This document shows, piece after piece, positions 9,497 through 16,670 of a stretch of 64,000 nucleotides of DNA (its first letter is position 1; each line of letters opens with the position of its first letter). Below the pieces are notes generated by a model. That model made no database searches. It saw only the letters and a program-made list of their open reading frames with translations, and was not told the origin of the DNA. A program made the position numbers and the translations under genes. The stretch is from Aeromicrobium camelliae (GTDB lineage Bacteria; Actinomycetota; Actinomycetes; Propionibacteriales; Nocardioidaceae), in contig NZ_RQJX01000006.1 in the NCBI RefSeq assembly GCF_003850045.1, positions 84,988 to 148,987 of the forward strand, given 5' to 3'.

Positions 9497-9540
9497 CATG
9501 GGAACGGCCCCGGACCAGATGGTCCGGGGCCGTTCCCATG
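9497..9540 (-). terminator. Perfect 20-bp inverted repeat downstream of rpsA
   Basis: Left arm 9497–9516 and right arm 9521–9540 are perfectly complementary around an AGAT loop. It sits about 30 nt past the rpsA stop and before the next minus-strand gene. There is no U-tract, as is common for actinobacterial terminators. Confidence 0.75.
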
Positions 9541-9569
9541 AGCCGGTTCCCCTCGCTGAGGGGAAGCGA

Positions 9570-11030
9570 TCACTCGCCGCCGGTCAGCTTCTCGCGCAGA
9601 GCCTGCAGCGCCTCGTCCGAGGCGAGCGAGCCGCCGGTGGGAGCCGGAGCCTCGGAGGAGTAGCCACCCGCCGGGGCCTCGCCAGCGTCGATGTTGGCCT
9701 TCTCGGCGTCGGCGATCTGACGCTTGTGCGCCTCCCAGCGCTCGTGCGCCTCGGCGTACTGCTTCTCCCAGGTGGCGCGGGCCTCTTCGTAGCCCTCCTG
9801 CCACTCGCCGGTCTCCGGATCGAAGCCCTCGGGGTAGATGTAGTTGCCGTTCTCGTCGTACGAGGACGCCATGCCGTAGAGCGTGGGGTCGAAGTCCTCG
9901 ACGTCCTCGGCGACAGCGGTCTCGTTCGCCTGCTTGAGCGACAGCGAGATACGACGACGCTCGAGGTCGATGTCGATGATCTTGACCATGACCTGGTCGC
10001 CGATCTGCACGACCTGCTCGGGGATCTCGACGTGACGCTCGGCGAGCTCCGAGATGTGGACCAGGCCCTCGATGCCCTCCTCGACGCGGACGAAGGCGCC
10101 GAACGGGACGAGCTTGGTGACGCGGCCCGGAACGATCTGGCCGATCTGGTGCGTGCGAGCGAAGTGCTGCCACGGGTCTTCCTGGGTCGCCTTGAGCGAC
10201 AGCGACACGCGCTCGCGCTCCATGTCGACCTCGAGGACCTCGACGGTGACCTCGTCGCCCACCTGAACGACCTCGTTCGGGTGGTCGATGTGCTTCCACG
10301 ACAGCTCCGAGACGTGCACGAGGCCGTCGACGCCGCCGAGATCGACGAACGCGCCGAAGTTGACGATGGAGCTGATGACGCCCTTGCGGACCTGGCCCTT
10401 CTTGAGCTCGGTCAGGAAGTTCTGGCGGACCGCGGACTGCGTCTCCTCCAGCCACGCGCGGCGCGACAGGACGACGTTGTTGCGGTTCTTGTCCAGCTCG
10501 ATGATCTTGGCCTCGAGCTTCTGCCCGATGTAGGGGTCGAGGTCGCGGACGCGACGCATCTCGACGAGCGAGGCCGGCAGGAAGCCACGAAGACCGATGT
10601 CCATGATGAGGCCGCCCTTGACGACCTCGATGACGGTGCCCTCGACGACGCCTTCCTCGGCCTTGATCTTCTCGATGTCGCCCCAGGCACGCTCGTACTG
10701 AGCACGCTTCTTGCTCAGGATCAGGCGGCCTTCCTTGTCCTCCTTCTGCAGGACCAGGGCCTCGATGTTGTCGCCGACAGCGACGACCTCGTTGGGGTCG
10801 ATGTCGTGCTTGATCGACAGCTCGCGCGAGGGGATGACACCCTCGGTCTTGTAGCCGATGTCGAGGAGAACTTCATCACGGTCCACCTTGACGATGGTGC
10901 CGTCGACGATGTCGCCGTCGTTGAAGTACTTGATGGTCTTGTCGATGGCTGCGAGGAAGTCGTCCTCGTTGCCGATGTCGTTGACCGCAACCTGCGGGGC
11001 CGCAGAAGGAGTTGCGAGGCCAGAAGTCAT
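9570..11030 (-). CDS. rpsA: 30S ribosomal protein S1
   Basis: Binds mRNA and helps load it on the 30S subunit. The 486-aa protein has four S1/OB-fold repeats: residues about 38–105 (GDIVDGTIVKVDRDEVLLDIGYKTEGVIP), 125–190 (VEGTVIEVVKGGLIMDIGLRGFLP), 205–275 (GQVRKGVISSIVNFGAFVDLGGVDGLVH) and 290–360 (GQIVPGRVTKLVPFGAFVRVEEGIEGLVH). A charged, Glu/Ala/Gly-rich tail without S1 repeats follows. Four repeats and about 480 residues are normal for actinobacteria, against six in E. coli. It starts at ATG with an AT-rich leader of about 100 nt upstream. A strong hairpin follows the gene. Confidence 0.97.
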   Translation of the reverse strand: MTSGLATPSAAPQVAVNDIGNEDDFLAAIDKTIKYFNDGDIVDGTIVKVDRDEVLLDIGYKTEGVIPSRELSIKHDIDPNEVVAVGDNIEALVLQKEDKEGRLILSKKRAQYERAWGDIEKIKAEEGVVEGTVIEVVKGGLIMDIGLRGFLPASLVEMRRVRDLDPYIGQKLEAKIIELDKNRNNVVLSRRAWLEETQSAVRQNFLTELKKGQVRKGVISSIVNFGAFVDLGGVDGLVHVSELSWKHIDHPNEVVQVGDEVTVEVLEVDMERERVSLSLKATQEDPWQHFARTHQIGQIVPGRVTKLVPFGAFVRVEEGIEGLVHISELAERHVEIPEQVVQIGDQVMVKIIDIDLERRRISLSLKQANETAVAEDVEDFDPTLYGMASSYDENGNYIYPEGFDPETGEWQEGYEEARATWEKQYAEAHERWEAHKRQIADAEKANIDAGEAPAGGYSSEAPAPTGGSLASDEALQALREKLTGGE

Positions 11031-11239
11031 AAGGGATGGGCTCCGATGGATGATGGATAGAGTTATCGAGCGCTCGCTCCCCTTGGATCGTGAACCGGGA
11101 TGATGCCGAAGGGCTCACCTCGGGACGCGAGTTGCGATCCTGCTCCGTCCGAGGAACGCACAGGTCGCCAGCGCATCTACAAGCGTACGCCACGCTCGTC
11201 GTCACACATAACCCGGGGCGAGCAGATTTTGTTCCCGAA

Positions 11240-12493
11240 TCAGCCGAGCGGGGCGAGGAACGCAGCCAAGGCGCGGGCGTAGAGCTCGATGTCGGCCGAC
11301 GCCATGGTCTCGCGCGCAGCGTGCATCGCCAGCTGCGGAGCGCCGACGTCGGCCGTGAGCATGCCCGTGCGCGCGGCGCTCAGCGGTCCGATGGTCGAGC
11401 CGCATGGCAGGTCGGCACGGTGGACGTAGCGCTGGAGCGGGACCCCGGCCTCGTCGCAGGCCTGCGCGAAGATGGCGGTGCCGCGAGCGTCTGTGGCGTA
11501 ACGGAGGTTCTGGTTCACCTTGAGCACCGGACCGCCGCCCATCGTGATGCGGTGCAGCGGCTCGTGCTTGTCCGCGTAGTTGGGGTGGGTCGCGTGGGCC
11601 ATGTCGCCCGACGCGCACACCGACGCGGCGATGGCGCGGTGGTAGTCGTCGCGGCTGCCACCGGCGGCGAGCACGATGCGCTCGATCGTCGTGGCGAGCA
11701 GGTCGGACTGGGCCCCGCGCTCGGAGGTGCTGCCCACTTCCTCGTGGTCGAACAGGACCAGCATCGTGTGGTGGGGACCAGCAGACTCCCCCGCGTCGAG
11801 GAACGCGCGGAGGCCGGCGAAACACGTGGCCTGGTTGTCGAGCCGCGGCGCGGCGACGAACTCGTCCTGCGGACCGAACAGCGCGCTCGGCGCAGCGTCG
11901 GCGGTCATCAGCTCGAAGCCGAGAACGTCGTCGCCCGGCACTCCGGCACGTTCGGCGATCGATGCGAGGAGGTTCTGCTCCCCCAGGCTCCAGATGCCGT
12001 TGAGGTGACGCTGCCGGTCGAGTTCGCTGCCACCGCGGTCGAGGTGGATCGCCAGGTGCGGAACGCGCACCACCGGCTCTTCGGTGTGCACGAGCACCTC
12101 GCGGCCGCCCTTGAGCACGAGCCGCCCCGCCAGGGCGAGATCCCGGTCGAGCCAGCTTTCGAGGATCGGGCCGCCGTACGGCTCGAGTGCGACGACACCC
12201 ATGCCGTCGAACCGCACCTCATGGTGCTGCTTGACCCGCAGGTTGGGGCTGTCGGTGTGGGCCCCGACGACGCGGAAGCCCGCATGAGCAGGAGCCCCTT
12301 CGGCTGTCGCCCAGGCGATGAGCGATCCACCGCGCTGCAGGTAGTAACGGCCTCCCGCGGGCCACGCCGCCGTCTCCTCGACACGCTGGAACCCGGCGGC
12401 GTCCAGTTCGGCCGCCGCCGTCTGCACCGCGTGGAACGGGCTCGGCGAGGCGTCGACGAAACGGCACAGGTCGGCAGCAGCGGCGTTCACCAT
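11240..12493 (-). CDS. apeB: M18 family aminopeptidase
   Basis: Zinc aminopeptidase of the M18 (aspartyl aminopeptidase) family, removing N-terminal residues from peptides in the cytoplasm. The 417-aa protein has SPSPFHAV at the N-terminus and the metal-binding set VGAHTDSPNLRVK (His/Asp), RLDNQATCFAG (bridging Asp), LFDHEEVGSTSERGAQS (catalytic and binding Glu), HPNYADKHEP and a C-terminal PQLAMHAARE with the last His ligand. These match the family order and length. The ATG start lies close to the end of the preceding transcription unit. The 209-nt gap between its 3' end and rpsA holds the rpsA leader. Confidence 0.92.
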   Translation of the reverse strand: MVNAAAADLCRFVDASPSPFHAVQTAAAELDAAGFQRVEETAAWPAGGRYYLQRGGSLIAWATAEGAPAHAGFRVVGAHTDSPNLRVKQHHEVRFDGMGVVALEPYGGPILESWLDRDLALAGRLVLKGGREVLVHTEEPVVRVPHLAIHLDRGGSELDRQRHLNGIWSLGEQNLLASIAERAGVPGDDVLGFELMTADAAPSALFGPQDEFVAAPRLDNQATCFAGLRAFLDAGESAGPHHTMLVLFDHEEVGSTSERGAQSDLLATTIERIVLAAGGSRDDYHRAIAASVCASGDMAHATHPNYADKHEPLHRITMGGGPVLKVNQNLRYATDARGTAIFAQACDEAGVPLQRYVHRADLPCGSTIGPLSAARTGMLTADVGAPQLAMHAARETMASADIELYARALAAFLAPLG

Positions 12494-12508
12494 GCCGCCA
12501 CTGTAACG

Positions 12509-12552
12509 ACGAACCGGGATGCGCCGGCCGTGACCAGCGCATCCCGGTTCGT
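12509..12552 (-). terminator. 16-bp inverted repeat after the heptad-repeat gene
   Basis: Arms 12509–12524 and 12537–12552 are perfectly complementary with a 12-nt loop. It starts 9 nt past the stop of the upstream minus-strand gene and ends before the M18 aminopeptidase start, so it likely separates the two transcripts. Confidence 0.7.
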
Positions 12553-12561
12553 GCGGTTGCG

Positions 12562-14766
12562 TCAGCTCAGCTTGCGCCGGATGGCGAGTCCACCGAGTCC
12601 GAGCAGTGCGATGGCCGCGGCTGCCCCTCCACGCAGGAGGTTGGCGCGATCCTCACCGTCCTCGGCCGCGAACGTCAGCTTGTACGCCGCCCGCGACACG
12701 GCCCCCTCGGGGCTTCCGTACGGCTGCAACTCGGCGGCCCGTTCAGCGCCCGCTTCGATCAGCGCGTACTTCTGGCCGTAGTCCATCGCCGTCGCGTTGC
12801 CGACGTTCTTCAGCTGCGACGTGCCCTGGTCGGACAGTTGCTGTGCACCCTCGGGGAGCTGCGGGGCCGAGCCCGCGGCCTGGCCGAGACCGTCCGCCAG
12901 TTGTCCGGCACCCGCGTCGAGCTTGCCCGCACCGGCGGCCAACTCCTGCGCACCGGGAGCAAGCTCGCCCGTACCGGCCGCGAGCTGTCCACTGCCGGCC
13001 GCAAGTTCACCGGTTCCCGCCGCAAGGCGTGATGTACCGCCGCTGAGGTCACCGGCGCCCGCGGCGAGTTGACCTGCGCCGCCGTTCAGTTTGTCGGCTC
13101 CCGCCTTGAGCTGCCCGAGACCCGTCAGCAGATCGTTACCACCGGCTTGCAACTCTCCGACGCCAGCTTGCAGCTGGGCAACTCCGTTACGAAGGGTTCC
13201 TTCCGTTGTGGCACTGCCAAGGCCTTGAGCAATGATCCCGTTGGTGAGCTGATCTACGCCGGCCTGGACCTTACCGACCACCTGTGGAATCCCTTGGTGG
13301 AGCGTGGCGTCCGCGACGCCGACCGCGGTGAGCGCGGCCGTCAACTGAGTCGCCGTTGCTTTCAGCTCCGGCGATGCATCTGGGGCGCTAGCCGCTGCCA
13401 GGAGCTCTCGAAGCGGGACCTGCGCGTTCGCGAGAATCGGCCGGACGTCGGTGTTCGAGAATCCGCTGATGCCCGCTCCCATCTCGCCCTTTGCCTTCTC
13501 GCCACTTGCACGAATACTGGCTTCGACTGTGTCCATACCTGCTTGCAGCTTCGCCAACCCCGCGCCCAGCTGAGCGACACCATCCAGCAGAGCCGGCGCC
13601 TTGGCTTGGGCGTCTCCGAGACCGGCGGCCAGCTGGTTCGCACCACCCGCCAGTTCCCCCGCACCTGCGTTGAGCTTGTGGGCCCCGGCATTCAACTCCG
13701 CAGCACCGGAGTTCAAGGTTCCCGCGCCGGCGTTCAGCTTCTGGGCGCCGGCGTTCAGCTCGCCGGCTCCGCCGCTGAGTTTCTTGGCACCGGCCGCCAA
13801 CTCCCCGGTACCGCTCTTCAACTCTCCCGCGCCCGCGTCGAGCTGGAGGATGCCGGCGACGAGTTCCTCAGCGCCGTCCCGGATCTTCAGGAGGTTCTGG
13901 TCGATGGTCGCGGCGCCTTCGGTGAGCTCGACGCCGGAGTCGGCGCCGCCCTTGTAGCTGGCCGCGCCACCGGCGAACGAGGGGCTCTTCAGCGGATTGA
14001 CCGGCAGCACCGACATGCTCGCTTCCGGCACCAGACCGTCCTCGATCTCCGCGGTGTAGCCGAAGGTCGTGCGGTCGGAGCCGATCGGCGGGAACAACGT
14101 CATCGTGAAGGACAGCAGGGTGCCGCCCTTGCCGTCGCCTCCCGCGTTGGCCTGTTCTGACTGCACGTTCGTGAAGTTCGCCGGCAGAACCGTCGACATC
14201 GAACCGACTAGCGGCACCACGACCGCCATCGTCGACTTCTTCGTCTTGCCTTCGCCGTCGACGTACGTGACGTCCTGCTGCTTACCGGTCATGTTGCGGA
14301 CGTGATAGGTCACCTCGAGAGTGCCGCTCTTGCCCACGATCTCCTTGGGCTCGACCTTCTCGCCGTCGAGTCGGTACTCGACCCGCACGTCGACCGGCAG
14401 CTCACCGTCGTAATCAGCCACCGTGCGGTACGCCTTCTCTCCATTGACCTTCGTGGCGATGCGCTGCTTGCCGTCACGGATGGACAAGCCTCCGAACCCG
14501 TTGAGGTTGCGGGCGCCGTCAGCCACCGGGTTGTCAACCTCGACCGACCCGTCGCCCTTCAGCACGAGCTGGTCGTAGATCCGCTGGGACGACACCTTGC
14601 CGTCCGCGGTGAGCTTCGCGTCGACGGTTTCCGTGTTGGTGATCGACACGTCGCCGGACACTCCGGACGCGGCCGCGACCGCCCCGGCGATGGGCGCCTG
14701 GGCCGCGACCAGCAGGCATCCGCTGACAGCGGCCATCGTGGCCACCGCGTACTTGCGCTTCGACAT
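12562..14766 (-). CDS. Secreted/anchored protein with xxxLxxG heptad repeats (YhgE/Pip-like repeat family)
   Basis: A 734-aa protein of unknown function. Residues 1–33 form a signal peptide. About 35–300 form a non-repetitive domain with strands (VRVEYRLDGEKVEPKE, LEVTYHVRNMTGK). Two blocks of seven-residue repeats of the form LxAGAGE follow, at residues about 309–384 and 531–628, separated by a helical segment. A C-terminal hydrophobic helix followed by RRK (about 712–732) probably anchors it in the membrane. The heptads match the repeat described in phage-infection-protein/YhgE relatives and should form long coiled or fibrous rods outside the membrane. ATG at 14766 is preferred over an upstream extension because it is followed at once by the signal sequence; it lies 2 nt after the stop of the membrane gene upstream, so the pair is coupled. 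Confidence 0.75.
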   Translation of the reverse strand: MSKRKYAVATMAAVSGCLLVAAQAPIAGAVAAASGVSGDVSITNTETVDAKLTADGKVSSQRIYDQLVLKGDGSVEVDNPVADGARNLNGFGGLSIRDGKQRIATKVNGEKAYRTVADYDGELPVDVRVEYRLDGEKVEPKEIVGKSGTLEVTYHVRNMTGKQQDVTYVDGEGKTKKSTMAVVVPLVGSMSTVLPANFTNVQSEQANAGGDGKGGTLLSFTMTLFPPIGSDRTTFGYTAEIEDGLVPEASMSVLPVNPLKSPSFAGGAASYKGGADSGVELTEGAATIDQNLLKIRDGAEELVAGILQLDAGAGELKSGTGELAAGAKKLSGGAGELNAGAQKLNAGAGTLNSGAAELNAGAHKLNAGAGELAGGANQLAAGLGDAQAKAPALLDGVAQLGAGLAKLQAGMDTVEASIRASGEKAKGEMGAGISGFSNTDVRPILANAQVPLRELLAAASAPDASPELKATATQLTAALTAVGVADATLHQGIPQVVGKVQAGVDQLTNGIIAQGLGSATTEGTLRNGVAQLQAGVGELQAGGNDLLTGLGQLKAGADKLNGGAGQLAAGAGDLSGGTSRLAAGTGELAAGSGQLAAGTGELAPGAQELAAGAGKLDAGAGQLADGLGQAAGSAPQLPEGAQQLSDQGTSQLKNVGNATAMDYGQKYALIEAGAERAAELQPYGSPEGAVSRAAYKLTFAAEDGEDRANLLRGGAAAAIALLGLGGLAIRRKLS
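12883..13176 (-). repeat. 21-bp tandem repeats coding for heptads, C-terminal block
   Basis: About 14 in-frame copies of a degenerate 21-bp unit encoding L-[AN]-[AG]-G-[AT]-[GQ]-x. They encode residues about 531–628 of the anchored protein. Adjacent copies are often nearly identical at DNA level, which suggests recent expansion or slippage. Confidence 0.8.
13615..13842 (-). repeat. 21-bp tandem repeats coding for heptads, N-terminal block
   Basis: About 11 copies of the same degenerate 21-bp unit, encoding residues about 309–384 (LNAGAQK, LNAGAGT, LNSGAAE and similar). It is separated from the second block by about 440 bp of non-repetitive coding DNA with visibly less GC at third positions. 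Confidence 0.8.
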
Positions 14767-14768
14767 CT

Positions 14769-15299
14769 TCAGACCAACTCCCTCTCTTCGGCCGCGGTCG
14801 AGCGCGACCGCGACCCCGGATCCACGCACAGCACGGTCACGACGAGTCCCACCACGACGGCGAGCAGGAGGCTCGTCATCGTGGACACGGACTCGGTGGC
14901 GAACAGCGGCGGGTTCTCGGCGAACACGTGCTCGTAGGCTCCGGCGAAACCGGCGGCGCCGAGCAGCACGGACCAGAACGGCAGGCGCCCGCGAGCAATG
15001 GCCGTGATGGCAGTCAGCACGAGGATGACTCCCGCGACGGTCACGGCGCGGCCGACGGACGTGTCCGGAAGGACGGCGACGCGCAGCGCGTAACCCACCC
15101 AGGCGACGGCAAGGCCCACGGCGAACGCAACGACGCGCGATGCGAGCGACGCGTGTGGCACCAGAGCGATCACGGCGCCGAGCCCGATCCCGAGGATCAC
15201 CACGAACGCGATTCCCAGATCCAGACTCTCGCCGAGCATGACGAAAACAACGGCCGCCAGCGCCAACAGGGCACCGGCGACCAACTCTCCCTTGGTCAT
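14769..15299 (-). CDS. Small polytopic membrane protein, function unknown
   Basis: A 176-aa hydrophobic protein I do not recognise. Five or six membrane helices can be seen: residues about 5–22 (VAGALLALAAVVFVML), 28–47, 54–73, 82–101, 108–127 and 140–160 (SLLLAVVVGLVVTVLCV). The tail is short and charged (SRSRSTAAEERELV). There are no obvious catalytic or metal motifs. Its stop lies 2 nt before the start of the heptad-repeat surface protein, so the two are almost certainly one operon and may act together, for example in export or anchoring of that protein (inference). It is divergent from the flippase gene; the 92-nt region between them contains an 8-bp inverted repeat (15310–15317 and 15336–15343). 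Confidence 0.7.
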   Translation of the reverse strand: MTKGELVAGALLALAAVVFVMLGESLDLGIAFVVILGIGLGAVIALVPHASLASRVVAFAVGLAVAWVGYALRVAVLPDTSVGRAVTVAGVILVLTAITAIARGRLPFWSVLLGAAGFAGAYEHVFAENPPLFATESVSTMTSLLLAVVVGLVVTVLCVDPGSRSRSTAAEERELV

Positions 15300-15391
15300 T
15301 GTGTGACTACTCGGGCCCCAGAACGATGGGGGTGAGGCCCGAGAACTCCCTTCTCGAGAGTGAATCAGATCACACTTTCGTCGTTTTGGGT

Positions 15392-16663
15392 ATGACCTTG
15401 ACGGAGGAGTCCGCGTCCGGTGTCGGCGGAGTTGGTACTCCTGCCGTAAGTTCGGTAATCGTGCAGCTCCATCTCCGTTCCGCGACGCTGGTCGCCGCTG
15501 CGATGATGGTCATGAACGTCGTCACCTACGGCTTCAACCTGGTGGCAGCGCGCATGCTGATCCCCGCCGAATTCGGTGCGGTCACCGCATTGCTCAGCAT
15601 CATCCTCGTCGCGAACGTCGTCTCGTTGGGGCTGCAGGCCACGATCGCCCGCAAGCTCTCCGTCGCGCCGCTCGAGCGCCGGGCCGCCATCATCGGAGCC
15701 GCTTCCCGCGTCACGTGGAGCGTGTCGGCCGCCGTGGGTGCGGTGGTCGCGTGCTCGACGGTCGTCATGACGCCGCTGCTGCGCCTCGACTCCCCCGTTC
15801 CCGTGCTGTTGTGCGGCGCCATGATCGTGCCCCTGACGGTGATGGGCGCGCAGGCCGGCGTCGCGCAGGGCACGGAGCGCTGGCACAAGCTGTCGGCCAT
15901 CTACCTCGGGAACGGCTTCGGCCGGTTGGTCGGCGGGTGCACGGGCATCCTGCTGCTACCCAGCGCGGCCGGCGCGATGCTCGGGCTGGCCGTCGGGGCG
16001 TGGCTGCCCGTCATCGCCGGCCTCGGACTGCTGCGCATCCGCGGAGAGCACGACGACATCCGTCTTCTGCTCACCGAGACGGCCGGCTCCGCCTTCGCCC
16101 TGCTGTCGTACTTCGTGCTCAGCAACGCCGACGCACTCATCGCCCGCAACCTGTTCGACCCGCACGACAGCGGCCTCTACGCGGCCGGGCTCATCCTCAC
16201 CAAAGCGACGCTGTTCCTACCCCAGTTCGTCAGCGTGGTGCTCTTCCCCACGCTCTCTCGCGACGAAAGCCACCGCTCGCGCATGCTCGCGGCCGGCGCA
16301 GTCACGCTCCTCGGGATCTGCGTCATCGGAGGCACGCTGGTGCTGCCGCAGCTCGCCCTCGCCCTCGTCGGCGGACCGCAGTACTCCGAGATCTCCGGGC
16401 GCCTGTGGCTCTTCGCACTCTCCGGCTCGTTCCTCGCACTGGCGCATATGCTCGTGTTCGACGCACTGGCCCGTCGCTCGAAGGGTGCCACCGTGCTCAT
16501 CTGGGCGGCGCTCGCCCTCGTCGTGGCGCTCGCCTACACCCTCGATGTCGGCATTACCGGCCTGGTGCTCATCGTGGCCGGATGCTCCGGGGGGTTGTGC
16601 GTCGTCCTGCTGGCGTTGCCGCTGCTGACCGAACGCCGGTCGGCACCGGCTCGCACGCCCTGA
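15392..16663 (+). CDS. MOP-superfamily polysaccharide/lipid flippase-like membrane protein
   Basis: A 423-aa protein with about 12 predicted membrane helices, e.g. residues 35–55 (ATLVAAAMMVMNVVTYGFNLVAA), 70–90, 115–140 and onward to the end. The pattern AARMLIPAEFGAVTALLSI near residue 55 resembles the Wzx/RfbX polysaccharide biosynthesis family. Such proteins translocate undecaprenyl-linked oligosaccharides or related lipids. No glycosyltransferase or polymerase is next to it, so its cargo cannot be told. ATG at 15392 is the best start seen, but its ribosome site is weak (GGG 1 nt upstream), so the start is uncertain. The gene ends 7 nt from the convergent polA stop. Confidence 0.78.
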   Translation: MTLTEESASGVGGVGTPAVSSVIVQLHLRSATLVAAAMMVMNVVTYGFNLVAARMLIPAEFGAVTALLSIILVANVVSLGLQATIARKLSVAPLERRAAIIGAASRVTWSVSAAVGAVVACSTVVMTPLLRLDSPVPVLLCGAMIVPLTVMGAQAGVAQGTERWHKLSAIYLGNGFGRLVGGCTGILLLPSAAGAMLGLAVGAWLPVIAGLGLLRIRGEHDDIRLLLTETAGSAFALLSYFVLSNADALIARNLFDPHDSGLYAAGLILTKATLFLPQFVSVVLFPTLSRDESHRSRMLAAGAVTLLGICVIGGTLVLPQLALALVGGPQYSEISGRLWLFALSGSFLALAHMLVFDALARRSKGATVLIWAALALVVALAYTLDVGITGLVLIVAGCSGGLCVVLLALPLLTERRSAPARTP

Positions 16664-16670
16664 CGAACGC

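Noticed and set aside
12883..13842. Periodic repeats that could be taken for a CRISPR-like array
   Set aside because: The period is 21 bp, in frame, without spacers, and encodes heptads of a single protein.
15310..15343. 8-bp inverted repeat (CTCGGGCC/GGCCCGAG) between the membrane protein and the flippase as an operator
   Set aside because: Spacing of 18 nt and GC-rich arms are expected by chance in this genome; mentioned only in the neighbouring gene entry.
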